Below, in pieces: positions 48,090-57,413 of a stretch of 64,000 bases of DNA. Under the pieces are notes generated by a model that worked only from the letters and a program-made list of their open reading frames with translations, searched no databases and was not told the origin of the DNA. Every line of letters starts with the position of its first letter. Position 1 is the first letter of the stretch. The stretch comes from Paenibacillus anaericanus (GTDB lineage: Bacteria; Bacillota; Bacilli; Paenibacillales; Paenibacillaceae). The stretch lies in assembly GCF_003994475.1 (NCBI RefSeq), contig NZ_RZNY01000015.1, positions 1-64,000 of the forward strand, written 5' to 3'. Both the position numbers and the translations under genes were made by a program.

Positions 48090-49121
48090 TTATAGTAAGG
48101 ACCTTGTAGATTCTCTAACGATCAGCTCTGCCGGGAAGATTTTGTGCGAATGTGTTATTTTTTTATTGATTAGATCAAAAAGAATTTTAATAGTCTCTTC
48201 CGCCATTTCTACTACTGGTTGTTTCATGGTCGTAAGTGAAGGATTATAATAAAATGATATATCCAGTCCATCAAAACCCGCAACTGAGTAATCCTCTGGA
48301 ACTCTCTTACCAGCTTCTATTATGGCTCGACATGCACCAACTGCTAGATTATCAGAAATAGCATAAATGGCTGTAAACTCTTCTTTGGTTTCTAACATTT
48401 CTTTGGTAACTGTATATCCATTTTCCATGGTATAACTTTCGATATTTTCTTTCATACACCATACCAATTGTGCATTATAATCTATCCCATTATCTTTAAG
48501 AGCTTGTTTATATCCTTCGTATCTTAACTTACCAATACTCACATCATCCATAGCTGCTGTAATGATTGCAATTTTTGTATGGCCCTGATTACATAAATAG
48601 TCTACCATTCTATAGCTTTCTTTAAAGTCATCCACTGATACTGAAGAATAATTATTCAGATCAAACTCTTCGGTCATCCCAATTGTACTAAGTACAAAAG
48701 GTACAGTTAATTGATTTAGCTTTTCTTGGGAGTGTGAAAAATATCCTCCCAAAAACACAATACCCTTCAACCGCTTTTCTTTCTCTAGTTCAATAGCCAC
48801 TTCGATTTCATCTTGATTTTCATCTACCCGTTGCAAAAAGAAAGAATATTTCTTCCTCTGAATTTCTTGTTCAAATACCTTAATCATATGATTGAAAAAA
48901 GGATTGGTAATTCCCTTAATCAAAACGGCAATTGTTTTCGAAGCAGAACGCTTCAAATTCCTCGCGCTGTTATTTGGAACATAATGATTTTCTTTAATCA
49001 CCTTCATAATCATCGCTTTGGTTTCTTCACTAATATCCGGATGATTATTCATAGCTCTAGATACTGTTGTTACCCCAACTCCACACATTTTGGCAATATC
49101 AATAATTGTCATTCGTTCCAT
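48090..49121 (-). CDS. LacI-family transcriptional regulator
   Basis: A 343-residue repressor. N-terminal helix-turn-helix TIIDIAKMCGVGVTTVSRAMNNHPDISEETK with the hinge NNSARNLKRSASKTIAVL is followed by the sugar-binding periplasmic-like domain, which includes AIYAISDNLAVGACRA and YSVAGFDGLDISFY. It lies just past the sugar transporter genes, which most likely it controls by the palindrome at 52720-52735. Start at 49121 fits family length; the site AAGGGA is far (about 12 bases). Confidence 0.93.
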   Translation of the reverse strand: MERMTIIDIAKMCGVGVTTVSRAMNNHPDISEETKAMIMKVIKENHYVPNNSARNLKRSASKTIAVLIKGITNPFFNHMIKVFEQEIQRKKYSFFLQRVDENQDEIEVAIELEKEKRLKGIVFLGGYFSHSQEKLNQLTVPFVLSTIGMTEEFDLNNYSSVSVDDFKESYRMVDYLCNQGHTKIAIITAAMDDVSIGKLRYEGYKQALKDNGIDYNAQLVWCMKENIESYTMENGYTVTKEMLETKEEFTAIYAISDNLAVGACRAIIEAGKRVPEDYSVAGFDGLDISFYYNPSLTTMKQPVVEMAEETIKILFDLINKKITHSHKIFPAELIVRESTRSLL

Positions 49122-49282
49122 AGTGTTTGTTCTTCCCTTACAGTGTAGTTTCATTCATCCATCAATATATCAATTAAAGTTGCGTGAAACCAATAAATCA
49201 ATAGGTTCTCCTATAATTCCAACAGCTGTGATGAGATAAACTTATTCTATATCAAAATGTAAATTACATACAAGTGCAACAA

Positions 49283-49337
49283 AAGTAGGATCTTCTTGGT
49301 GTCGATATCCCCAAGAAAGAACCCTACTCTAATCCAA
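49283..49337 (-). terminator. terminator of the sugar ABC operon
   Basis: AGTAGG-TCTTCTTGG pairs with CCAAGAAAGA-CCCTACT with a few mismatches. The minus strand then reads TTTTGTTGC. It lies about 55 bases past the permease stop. Confidence 0.65.
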
Positions 49338-49389
49338 AGAATAATAAGTACCGATGTACATATTGTAAGCTACACCCAAGAGATAAAGC

Positions 49390-50229
49390 TTATCCCTTAA
49401 CAGCCCCTGCAACAACACCCTCAATAATATACTTTTGACAGGTTAGATAGAATACTACAATAGGTATAATAGCTAAGACTAACATTGCCATCATGGCTCC
49501 CATATCGATTGATCCATATCCACCCTTTAGGTACTGAATTGCAATTGGAATAGTTCTGTATTCCGTACCAATAACTAGGAGTGGTAGTAAGTAGTCATTC
49601 CATACCCACATAACATTTAGAATAGCTACTGTTATCGCGATGGGCTTAAGAATTGGCAGTACTACTTTAAAGAACGACTGAGCAGGATTACATCCATCAA
49701 TCATAACGGCCTCTTCAATCTCAAGCGGTATTGATTTGACGAACCCACTAAATAAGAATACCGACAAGCCGGAACCAAATCCCAGATATATTAATATAAT
49801 TCCTATTGGATTATCAATACTTAAGACGTTGGCAACCTTTGTCATTGTGAACATAACCATTTGGAATGGAACGATCATCGAGAATACAAATACATAGAAC
49901 AATAGGCTATTAAACTTTGTCTTAACTCTTGTAATATACCATGCTGTCATTGATGTAAATAAAACAATAGCGGCAACGGAACACACTGTAATAAACAGTG
50001 ACATACCGAACGCAGATACGAAACCAATCTTAGTGATACCACTGGTATAGTTACTTAAGCCAGCAAAAGTATCACTATTAGGAAGTGCAAAAGGAGCATC
50101 ACTAATGAAGAACTTACCTTTAAAGGAGTTCATGAGAACGATAAAGATTGGCGACAAAAATAGAACAGTCAAAACTGACAAAATGATGTATAGAATATAA
50201 TCACTTACTCTTGTTTTTGCCTTATTCAT
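49390..50229 (-). CDS. sugar ABC transporter permease (MalG type)
   Basis: The second of two permeases, 279 residues, six membrane helices. The ATPase-docking EAA loop is EEAVMIDGCNPAQSFFKVVLPILKP. The C-terminus KYIIEGVVAGAVKG is a MalG hallmark. Its ATG overlaps the malF-type stop by one base (TGATG). Confidence 0.93.
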   Translation of the reverse strand: MNKAKTRVSDYILYIILSVLTVLFLSPIFIVLMNSFKGKFFISDAPFALPNSDTFAGLSNYTSGITKIGFVSAFGMSLFITVCSVAAIVLFTSMTAWYITRVKTKFNSLLFYVFVFSMIVPFQMVMFTMTKVANVLSIDNPIGIILIYLGFGSGLSVFLFSGFVKSIPLEIEEAVMIDGCNPAQSFFKVVLPILKPIAITVAILNVMWVWNDYLLPLLVIGTEYRTIPIAIQYLKGGYGSIDMGAMMAMLVLAIIPIVVFYLTCQKYIIEGVVAGAVKG

Positions 50230-51071
50230 CAATTCTCAACTTCCTTTCTTCTAGTGATAACAAGTTGTATTAATGCGATTAGTGCCACTAAAACAAAGAA
50301 TATGACGGCCTTAGCCTGACCTACACCTTCATAACCCGTTTTACCGTAGAAGGTGTTGAATATATCCAAAGCTAACATAGCTGTTTGTTTAGATGGCGCA
50401 CCGGCTGTCAAAGCCAAGTTTTGATCAAACAATTTGAATGAATTCGATAAAGATAAGAATAAACAAATTGTAATAGCTGGCATAATTAGCGGTAAGGTTA
50501 CATTACGTAACACTTGGAATCGAGAAGCCCCATCAATTTTTGCTACTTCGATTACGTCTTTAGGGATATTCTGAATACCAGCAACATAGATAATCATCAT
50601 ATAACCGATTAATTGCCAGTTCATTAGAACGACTAATCCCCAGAATCCGTATTTAGCAGCAAATGTTAAAGTTACATCAAATTTAAATAAGATACCATTT
50701 ATAATCAATTGCCATATATAACCTAATACAATACCACCGATTAAGTTAGGCATAAAGAATACAGTTCTAAATAGATTAGTTCCTTTTTTTCCTCTAGTTA
50801 ATAACATCGCAATAATGAATGCAAAGAGATTGATTGTAATAACGGCTACTATAGTGAATGATATCGTAAACCAAAGAGCGTTTAGAAAGTCCTGATTAGA
50901 GAATGCTTTAATATAATTACTTATGCCTACCCATTTTGCATCATTCACTGTTGTGAATTCTGTAAAAGACAAATATACACCTAGAATAAATGGAATTAAA
51001 AATGCCACCGTAAAGGCTAGTATAGTTGGCAATGCAAAGAGAGCAAAATATTTCTTCATCGATTTTTGCAT
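50229..51071 (-). CDS. sugar ABC transporter permease (MalF type)
   Basis: The first permease, 280 residues with six helices. The EAA loop is DVIEVAKIDGASRFQVLRNVTLPLIMP. The start FALPTILAFTVAFLIPFILGVYLSFTEF and GTNLFRTVFFMPNLIGG are typical of carbohydrate CUT1 systems. AGGAG precedes its ATG. No ATPase gene lies beside it, so a shared MsmX-like ATPase is inferred. Confidence 0.93.
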   Translation of the reverse strand: MQKSMKKYFALFALPTILAFTVAFLIPFILGVYLSFTEFTTVNDAKWVGISNYIKAFSNQDFLNALWFTISFTIVAVITINLFAFIIAMLLTRGKKGTNLFRTVFFMPNLIGGIVLGYIWQLIINGILFKFDVTLTFAAKYGFWGLVVLMNWQLIGYMMIIYVAGIQNIPKDVIEVAKIDGASRFQVLRNVTLPLIMPAITICLFLSLSNSFKLFDQNLALTAGAPSKQTAMLALDIFNTFYGKTGYEGVGQAKAVIFFVLVALIALIQLVITRRKEVEN

Positions 51072-51138
51072 ATTCTCTTCTCCTATCAGTAATAAAAAGT
51101 TCTGAGTCTTATTATCTATACTTTATCCATTGATGTAT

Positions 51139-51174
51139 TATGCCACTTAGCGCCCGTAGGTGCTAAGTGGCATA
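51139..51174 (-). other. intercistronic hairpin
   Basis: TATGCCACTTAGC pairs with GCTAAGTGGCATA in the gap between the binding-protein gene and malF-type gene. It lacks a T tract, so it probably slows decay or partly lowers downstream expression, as often seen for binding proteins made in excess. Confidence 0.65.
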
Positions 51175-51202
51175 TCCTAATGTTACCTGATTATTCTAAC
51201 TA

Positions 51203-52603
51203 TTATTTTGCCTTTTCAGACTTCCATGAATCTTTAAAGATAGTTACAACTTCTTCCCAAGGTTTGTTCCCTTGAGCATATTCTAACAATGCATCACCAA
51301 AAGTGTTCTTGAAATCTTCACTTGGGAATGCCGCAAAGGTCCACGCTACGGATGTAACGTCCTTGGACATCCATGCCATTACTTCTTTAGCCAATGGATC
51401 AGCTGGTCTTTCAGCTTCCGTAAATGTATTAAATGGTGAGATAAATCCTAATTCGTTAGTTACATAGTTTTTACCTTTTTCACTGGAATACAACCACTCT
51501 AAGAAAGCAATAGATGCTTGTTGTTTCTCAGCAGATACTTTACTGTTTACTACGAAATAGTTTTCTGTACCAATTGCCAAACCTTGTTTCTCTTCACCAG
51601 GCATACCTGTGTAGATTGGGAGGTATTTAATATCATCAGCAGTTACTACGTTACCATCCACCTCATTAATTTGTCCCCAAGCCCAGTTACCGTTTTGAAC
51701 CATAGCCGATTGACCTAGTGCAAACTCAGCCATAGAATCCGTTACAGATTTACTACCCAACAATGCACCTTTTGTTACGGAATTGTTGATGTATAAGTCA
51801 AAAATGTTCTTGAAGTTACTTGCATATTTAAATTCAACTTCCTTAGTATCTAAGCCAGCCAGAACGGTATTGTCAAAACTTGTGTTGTCTTTAAATTCAT
51901 AGAACAACGGCAAGTTAGCCAAGTGAGTTTGCCATCTCCATTGTTCACCAGCACCTAGAGAAGTAGAAGAAAATACGCCTTTAATTCCCAGTTGGTCTTT
52001 CTTAGCCGTCATATCTTCAACAACTGCTTTTAACGTATCATAGTTGTTAATTTCAGATGTTGCAGAGATTGAAACTGCTTTGTCAGCCAAAGCGAAGTAT
52101 TTCTTCATAATTGCTTCATTGTAGATGATACCGTAACCTTCAACTACATAAGGGATACCGTAAACGCCATCTCCACTTGTTACTGCCAAGCTTTTATCAG
52201 ATAAGTAGCTGTACAACTTCGAATCCTTCAAATCCAATGCATAATCTTTCCAAGCTTCATAACCAACAGGTCCGTTAATTTGGAAAATCGTAGGAGCATC
52301 TTTCTTAGCAACTTCCGCTTTCAATTGAGTCTCGTACGTCCCAGCGGCAGCAGTCACCACTTTAACTTTAACACCTGTTTCAGCTTCATAATCCTTAGCA
52401 ATCTTCTCATATACTGGAGCAATTTCAGGCTTGAAGTTCAAGAAATAAATTTCTTCGGCTTTAGATGTTGTTGTAGTATTAGTTTTTTCTTCACCCTTAT
52501 TTCCATTGTTTGCGCTATTATTTTCTTTAGTGCCACATCCCGCTACTAGTCCACCAACCAAAGTCAACGCAAGAGCAAGTCCCAAAACCTTTTTAACTTT
52601 CAT
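51203..52603 (-). CDS. sugar ABC transporter substrate-binding lipoprotein
   Basis: A 466-residue family-1 binding protein. The signal peptide ends in the lipobox LVAGC (cysteine 23), followed by an asparagine-rich linker. IYFLNFKPEIAPVYEKIAKDYEAETGVKVKVVTA is the first lobe; FAAFPSEDFKNTFGDALLEYAQG the last helix. The sugar is not deducible. GGGGG precedes its ATG; promoter and operator lie upstream. Confidence 0.93.
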   Translation of the reverse strand: MKVKKVLGLALALTLVGGLVAGCGTKENNSANNGNKGEEKTNTTTTSKAEEIYFLNFKPEIAPVYEKIAKDYEAETGVKVKVVTAAAGTYETQLKAEVAKKDAPTIFQINGPVGYEAWKDYALDLKDSKLYSYLSDKSLAVTSGDGVYGIPYVVEGYGIIYNEAIMKKYFALADKAVSISATSEINNYDTLKAVVEDMTAKKDQLGIKGVFSSTSLGAGEQWRWQTHLANLPLFYEFKDNTSFDNTVLAGLDTKEVEFKYASNFKNIFDLYINNSVTKGALLGSKSVTDSMAEFALGQSAMVQNGNWAWGQINEVDGNVVTADDIKYLPIYTGMPGEEKQGLAIGTENYFVVNSKVSAEKQQASIAFLEWLYSSEKGKNYVTNELGFISPFNTFTEAERPADPLAKEVMAWMSKDVTSVAWTFAAFPSEDFKNTFGDALLEYAQGNKPWEEVVTIFKDSWKSEKAK

Positions 52604-52719
52604 CTTTATCCCCCGCTTTTCTAGTTATTTATTTGCTACTACAGTTTCGAAATACATTTCAAGGATCCCCTTGATTGAAGGCAGTGATTGCGCTTCCAAT
52701 TCAATTGTCGGAATCCTTT

Positions 52720-52735
52720 TCGGTAACGTTTCCGA
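52720..52735. promoter_or_regulatory. LacI-type operator of the sugar operon
   Basis: TCGGTAACGTTTCCGA is an inverted repeat of TCGG-N-AACGTT-N-CCGA, broken only at one symmetric pair. A central CG with flanking arms is the LacI/GalR style. It begins about 12 bases after the -10, where a bound repressor would block transcription. Confidence 0.75.
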
Positions 52736-52746
52736 ACCTTGGTTTT

Positions 52747-52775
52747 ATCCTAGCATACTGCCCTATACTTTGCAA
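52747..52775 (-). promoter_or_regulatory. sigma-A promoter of the sugar operon
   Basis: Minus strand: TTGCAA (52770-52775), a 17-base spacer, TAGGAT (52747-52752). The operator is just downstream and the leader to the binding-protein gene is about 140 bases. Confidence 0.6.
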
Positions 52776-52824
52776 CAGATTTTCGTCTGCACTATGTAAC
52801 GAGAAACTGTAATGATTAGTGAAA

Positions 52825-52860
52825 AGCAAATGACTACTAACATGGACTTATTCATTTGCT
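52825..52860 (-). terminator. probable terminator of the ABC/VanZ/GNAT operon
   Basis: AGCAAATGA pairs with TCATTTGCT around an 18-base loop; the minus strand continues TTTTC. It lies about 100 bases past the GNAT-pentapeptide gene, whose operon it should end. Confidence 0.5.
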
Positions 52861-52961
52861 CTCCCCAATCCTATGTAATAAATTATGTATGCCCCAGCAA
52901 CATGCACTAAGGGTAGCTCTTCTTATAATATAATAATAAACTATGCTTGTGTTAATGATTC

Positions 52962-53801
52962 TTATCTGCTCTTGTACGCTTTAATTAAGTCACTAACGAG
53001 TACGCCATCGATCTTCATGCCTTCTATATTACAATTATTCACAGAAAGATTATGCAGATTGGAATCATGGATATAAGCGCCTGCAAGTGAGACATGGCAA
53101 ATTTCAACTTTTCTCATATTGGAGTCTCCAAATATCGAATGACTCATATTTGCATTAGTAATATGCGATCCTGATAAATTGATGTTTCGGAACTTTTGAC
53201 AACTCATATTTGAATTCGAATAACTTGAATTTGCTAAATTCACATCATAGAAATCGGAATCTTGCATACTGCACTCTCGAAAATTTTGTTTATTAAACCC
53301 CTTTCGGGTAGCAAAGTCCCGCGTTTCCAATTGTTGATCAACAACTTCTTTACGATAATATCGTTCATCTTGATCTTCAGATATTAACTTATAACCATTC
53401 TTCTCATAAAAATAATGATTTCTAGGGCTCTTCTGACTGGTATCTAACGTCCAAGTTCTAATCTGTGGGAATAAATTTTCAATATGTTGTAGAACGATCG
53501 AGCCAATTTGTTTACCTTGAAACTGTGGATCAATATACAAACGGTCGATTCTCGCATGTTCTCTTCCCGTAGTTGAGATAAGAACTACTCCAACAAGTGT
53601 ATTTTGTAAAAGGATCTTGTAATAGTGTCCACTCCTAGCATGATATTGTTGCATCGCTATCGAATCGAAACCTGGTATATACGGCCTTTCACCGTCTGTG
53701 TACCATTTTGATGCCTCATCTTCTTCAACATTCACCATCAAATCTCTAATCTGCTCCGCATCAACTTCCGTTGCCACTTCTAATTTTATTTGATTATGCA
53801 C
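52962..53801 (-). CDS. GNAT acetyltransferase fused to pentapeptide repeats
   Basis: A 279-residue protein. Residues about 5-150 are a GNAT domain with RLYIDPQFQGKQIGSIVL (acetyl-CoA binding) and NHYFYEKNGYKLI. Residues about 165-270 are some 20 pentads whose every fifth residue is hydrophobic (F, M, L or I), as in SNSNM, RNINL, TNANM, GDSNM, HDSNL and NNCNI. This predicts a square right-handed beta-helix of about five coils. Pentapeptide proteins such as Qnr, McbG and AlbG shield gyrase. GTG at 53801, after GGGGGAG, is preferred over an ATG 45 bases earlier that would lie within the VanZ gene. Last gene of a tight operon. Confidence 0.85.
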   Translation of the reverse strand: MHNQIKLEVATEVDAEQIRDLMVNVEEDEASKWYTDGERPYIPGFDSIAMQQYHARSGHYYKILLQNTLVGVVLISTTGREHARIDRLYIDPQFQGKQIGSIVLQHIENLFPQIRTWTLDTSQKSPRNHYFYEKNGYKLISEDQDERYYRKEVVDQQLETRDFATRKGFNKQNFRECSMQDSDFYDVNLANSSYSNSNMSCQKFRNINLSGSHITNANMSHSIFGDSNMRKVEICHVSLAGAYIHDSNLHNLSVNNCNIEGMKIDGVLVSDLIKAYKSR

Positions 53802-53818
53802 TTTGACTCCCCCTGTTT

Positions 53819-54280
53819 CTAAGCATTGATTTTGGTTTTGAGCCATAACAAATAACCTATACTTCCACCTACAAAGTTTAGAATAACATCATCTATATCC
53901 CCTGATCCTACTTTAAGAAAGGTCTGCATGAACTCTAAGATCAGGATTGAACTTATAAAATAGATCGAGAATAGCAGGTATTTTCTCAAGTGCTTAAATA
54001 TTGATGGCATTAGAACTCCAAAAGGAACAAACACTCCGATGTTTCCAACTAAGTTAACAATTGTGGTCGTTATATTCTGTTGATTTAGATTCATGATATA
54101 ACTCCAGATGGTTGTAAAAGGGATATAATTAAATCTAAGTTCAGCATGACTAGATCGACCAAATCCCCTGAACATCCAGTATATTAAACATGTACTATAA
54201 CCTATGAAGATCATCCATGTAAGCAACTTCATTATTGGTTTGTATTTACTCCCCAACGGTTCACCTCTATTCTTACTCAT
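53819..54280 (-). CDS. VanZ-like membrane protein
   Basis: A 153-residue protein with about four membrane helices. The VanZ-family motifs are visible: NLVGNIGVFVPFGVLMP in the middle and the pair FLKVGSGDIDDVILNFVGGSIGY near the end. VanZ of enterococci confers low-level teicoplanin resistance by an unknown mechanism; most chromosomal homologues are uncharacterised. It overlaps the permease stop by four bases. Confidence 0.88.
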   Translation of the reverse strand: MSKNRGEPLGSKYKPIMKLLTWMIFIGYSTCLIYWMFRGFGRSSHAELRFNYIPFTTIWSYIMNLNQQNITTTIVNLVGNIGVFVPFGVLMPSIFKHLRKYLLFSIYFISSILILEFMQTFLKVGSGDIDDVILNFVGGSIGYLLWLKTKINA

Positions 54281-55422
54281 GCTTTTCTCATATACCGCCT
54301 ACTAAACAAGTATACTCCCAACATAAAGTAACCTGCTGATAATAAAGTCAGCACGATGAGCTCAGGAAGGATACCGAAGAAATCCGCATCATTAATCAGT
54401 ATCTTGTTCATGGCATTTACAGCATCAAGTGTCGGCATTAGCGTCAGTAATTCGATCTCTTTGCCCATAATAGTAAAGAGTTTAACAGGTGGAACCTTGA
54501 AGAAAATACCTGCCAAGAACATCATTGGAGTTACAACAACATTTCCAATAATGAATGCTTCCAAAGATGTTTTACAAAAAGCCGAAATAATCATACCTAT
54601 CCCGATCGCAGAGAAGGTAGCGATTAACCCAACAAGATATGCCAGACCAAATGAACCCGTTGTTGTGAACCCTAGCATTAGGCTAGTTGCAAATACCATG
54701 GGTAGCATTACGACCGCTAGAAGCAGTTGAGATAGGCTGACTCCTGCATATATTTCAAATGGCTTAATTTTTGACAAAACAATTCTTTGAATCGTCCGGT
54801 TCTCCACTTCCTTGGTCACAACCATCGAGCTTAGAATAAGTAGAAAGAAAACGGAGAATACCATTAAGCCTGGTGCCATATTCTCGAATTCCGATTTAAT
54901 TTTCGTTGATTCTGTTTCTTCATACACAATCTCAATTGGGTTGTCCACCATACCCTTTGTCCATACAAAGTTATGAATGTGGTTCTCCACAAAGCTACTA
55001 ATTAAGTTATACGATATGTAAGAGGGATTTCCTGTTATGGGTACTCGAACTGAGGAAGTTTCTCCACCTTGTCCGCTGTTATGTAACGATTCGCTAAAGT
55101 CAGATGGGATGTAGAGATGAGCATCATATTTTTGCTTCTTTATTCCATTTAAAACCTGTTCTGTATCATAATCAACCATGACAACAGAGAACATCAAATT
55201 ACCGTTAGGATATTTGCTATTCTGAAATTCATAGATTAATTTCTCACCCATAACTCCTACATCATCATTTGATATTCCTAAAGTATAGGTATAGAATCCT
55301 TGGCCAAAAGCTAATCCAAAGATGACGATAAAAATGACAGGGGAAAGCAGCGTTAAAACAAGTGCTTTATAATCACGAATTTGCTCAATTAAGCTTTTCT
55401 TAAACACAGCTAACAATCTCAT
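54277..55422 (-). CDS. ABC-2 type transporter permease
   Basis: A 381-residue permease with one helix at the N-terminus, a large extracellular part (about 45-170) and five helices at the C-terminal half, the ABC-2/YhgE-type layout of drug and lipid exporters. ENRTIQRIVLSKIKPFEIYAG and GIFFKVPP are typical. It overlaps the ATPase gene and the VanZ gene by four bases each. Confidence 0.9.
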   Translation of the reverse strand: MRLLAVFKKSLIEQIRDYKALVLTLLSPVIFIVIFGLAFGQGFYTYTLGISNDDVGVMGEKLIYEFQNSKYPNGNLMFSVVMVDYDTEQVLNGIKKQKYDAHLYIPSDFSESLHNSGQGGETSSVRVPITGNPSYISYNLISSFVENHIHNFVWTKGMVDNPIEIVYEETESTKIKSEFENMAPGLMVFSVFFLLILSSMVVTKEVENRTIQRIVLSKIKPFEIYAGVSLSQLLLAVVMLPMVFATSLMLGFTTTGSFGLAYLVGLIATFSAIGIGMIISAFCKTSLEAFIIGNVVVTPMMFLAGIFFKVPPVKLFTIMGKEIELLTLMPTLDAVNAMNKILINDADFFGILPELIVLTLLSAGYFMLGVYLFSRRYMRKA

Positions 55423-56351
55423 TCTCGCAGGCTCCTTCCAGTCAGCTTTATGAAGACATCCTCAAGCGTACTCTGCCTTAAGCTAACTGTAACCGGATCA
55501 CCGCATAGAGAACTCATCTTACTAAGAATATTTGGTGCCTCAGCCGCTAATCGATTACCCGTGACACGTATGGTTTTATCATTGACCTGGACCTTATATG
55601 GGACGGACTTCCACTGCTCGGTTACCACTACAGGTTGCTCATACAATATTTCCATGGTTTCCTCAGGTGCAATTCGCTGGCGGAGCATCGTTGGCGTATC
55701 ACAAACCAGTACTTTACCTTTGTCCATAATAGCTACCCTAGAGGACAATCTCTCTGCCTCATCCATATTATGTGTGGTTAATAGTATCGTTTTGGATTTG
55801 GACATGAACTTAATAAAGTCCCTGACAAGTATTCTACTCTGTGGATCGAGTCCTGCTTCAGGTTCATCTAGTATGACAATATCGGGATCATGAATAACGG
55901 ACATAATCAAATGCAAACGTCTCTGCATGCCCCCTGACAACTTTTTAGCCCATACCTTTCTTTTGTCCGATAAGCCGACCATTTCTAACAAAGATAAGGA
56001 GCGTTTCTTTATTACCTTTGTATCCAGTTTGTAGAGATTTCCCATGAAATGTAGTTGTTCCTCACAAGTCATAAAAGGCCAGAGCTGTAATTCTTGCGTA
56101 CATACACCAATCATGCCACCTCTAGTGGAACCTCCCTTTTGATAAGAAACACCGTTCATTTCGATAGTACCATCATCCATTTCCAATACTCCGGTGATCA
56201 TATTAATTGCTGTTGTCTTTCCTGCTCCATTAGGCCCTAGCAAACTGAATATTTCACCTTGTTTCACGCTCATAGACAAGTTGTCGACAGCTTTAAAGTT
56301 CCCGAAACTTTTACTTAATGACTTTAATTCGAGTGCATTTTGGTTTACCAC
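55419..56351 (-). CDS. ABC transporter ATPase
   Basis: A 310-residue exporter ATPase of the DrrA/CcmA type. Walker A GPNGAGKTTAI, Q-loop CTQELQLW, signature LSGGMQRRL, Walker B DIVILDEPEAGLDP and H-loop TTHNMD are intact. The C-terminal 80 residues form the extra domain common in drug exporters. GTG start at 56351 follows GGGAG. It is the first gene of the operon. Confidence 0.93.
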   Translation of the reverse strand: MVNQNALELKSLSKSFGNFKAVDNLSMSVKQGEIFSLLGPNGAGKTTAINMITGVLEMDDGTIEMNGVSYQKGGSTRGGMIGVCTQELQLWPFMTCEEQLHFMGNLYKLDTKVIKKRSLSLLEMVGLSDKRKVWAKKLSGGMQRRLHLIMSVIHDPDIVILDEPEAGLDPQSRILVRDFIKFMSKSKTILLTTHNMDEAERLSSRVAIMDKGKVLVCDTPTMLRQRIAPEETMEILYEQPVVVTEQWKSVPYKVQVNDKTIRVTGNRLAAEAPNILSKMSSLCGDPVTVSLRQSTLEDVFIKLTGRSLRE

Positions 56352-56454
56352 CTTTTATCACTCCCTACATTTCCTAATCTCAACAGAAAATAAGGCCACA
56401 ATTTATTGTGCAGATTATCCCGCTTCTCACCTCCAAATTATCTAAGTTTCTTCT

Positions 56455-57321
56455 TCACTTACTTAAATGAATTCTAAGGAAATCAATAATTTTAGCAAAC
56501 GCATTTTGAACGGAAGGATCTTCAAAATTCTGATCAAAAACATGATCAGCGCCTTCTATAGTTATTAACTTTGTTGTAACCCCATGTTCTTTGAGTTTCT
56601 CATACATGATTAATGATTGTTCATAGGGAACATCCGTATCTTGATCTCCATGGAGTAATAAGGTAGGTGGATATTCGCTAGTGAGGCGATCGATAGGATT
56701 GTATATCATTAACTCTTCTCGATCATTAACTCGATCCAGGCCAGTTACCTCATTGACCCAGACACCATGTTGCCGACAATAGAGATAGAAATTAAATCTC
56801 TCCCACGCACCCTCCGAGGTATCTGTATTTCCTACATATTCAGACGCATTATTTCTATTCAAAATTGGTTTCTTACAGTAATACTCACTAGGTTGAGCAA
56901 GCCATTCCCCTAGGATATCTCCGTATCCATACAAAGAAACGATAGCTTGAGGTTTGATGTCCATAGTTCCCATTAACATGCTAAGGAACCCACCGACAGA
57001 GCTACCCACTAGAGCCATGTTATTCGTGTCAAAATCATACCATTGCTTGGCTTTGGTCCTAACCCAATCTATTGCATCTCTTATATCTTCGATGATTACA
57101 TCCAACTTCGTTTCGGGAGCCAATCGATAATCTATGCTGATCACACTAAATCCTGCGTTAGTATAAAAATCAATTTGTTCAGCAGGCAACCACGTTCTTG
57201 ATCCAAAAATCAAAGCTCCTGCATGAATATATATGATTACGGGAGTACCGCTACCCTGATCATATATATCTGCACTAATAGAACAATTATTCAGTTCCTT
57301 ATAGACCTTTGTTTCTTTCAT
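56455..57321 (-). CDS. alpha/beta hydrolase (esterase/lipase-like)
   Basis: A 288-residue hydrolase of the hormone-sensitive lipase-like group. The oxyanion motif is YIHAGALIFGS (the usual HGGG is HAGA), nucleophile LVGSSVGGFLS, acid HGDQDTDVP and histidine GADHVF. A full triad makes activity likely. ATG at 57321 follows AGGAGG at 8 bases. Confidence 0.85.
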   Translation of the reverse strand: MKETKVYKELNNCSISADIYDQGSGTPVIIYIHAGALIFGSRTWLPAEQIDFYTNAGFSVISIDYRLAPETKLDVIIEDIRDAIDWVRTKAKQWYDFDTNNMALVGSSVGGFLSMLMGTMDIKPQAIVSLYGYGDILGEWLAQPSEYYCKKPILNRNNASEYVGNTDTSEGAWERFNFYLYCRQHGVWVNEVTGLDRVNDREELMIYNPIDRLTSEYPPTLLLHGDQDTDVPYEQSLIMYEKLKEHGVTTKLITIEGADHVFDQNFEDPSVQNAFAKIIDFLRIHLSK

Positions 57322-57413
57322 ATTCATATCCTCCTGAGTTTGAAATGCCTCGGTATGGCCCGAGGAACAACTTGTCACTCTATGTGATAATGAACAAGAT
57401 AGATGCAGTTCCG

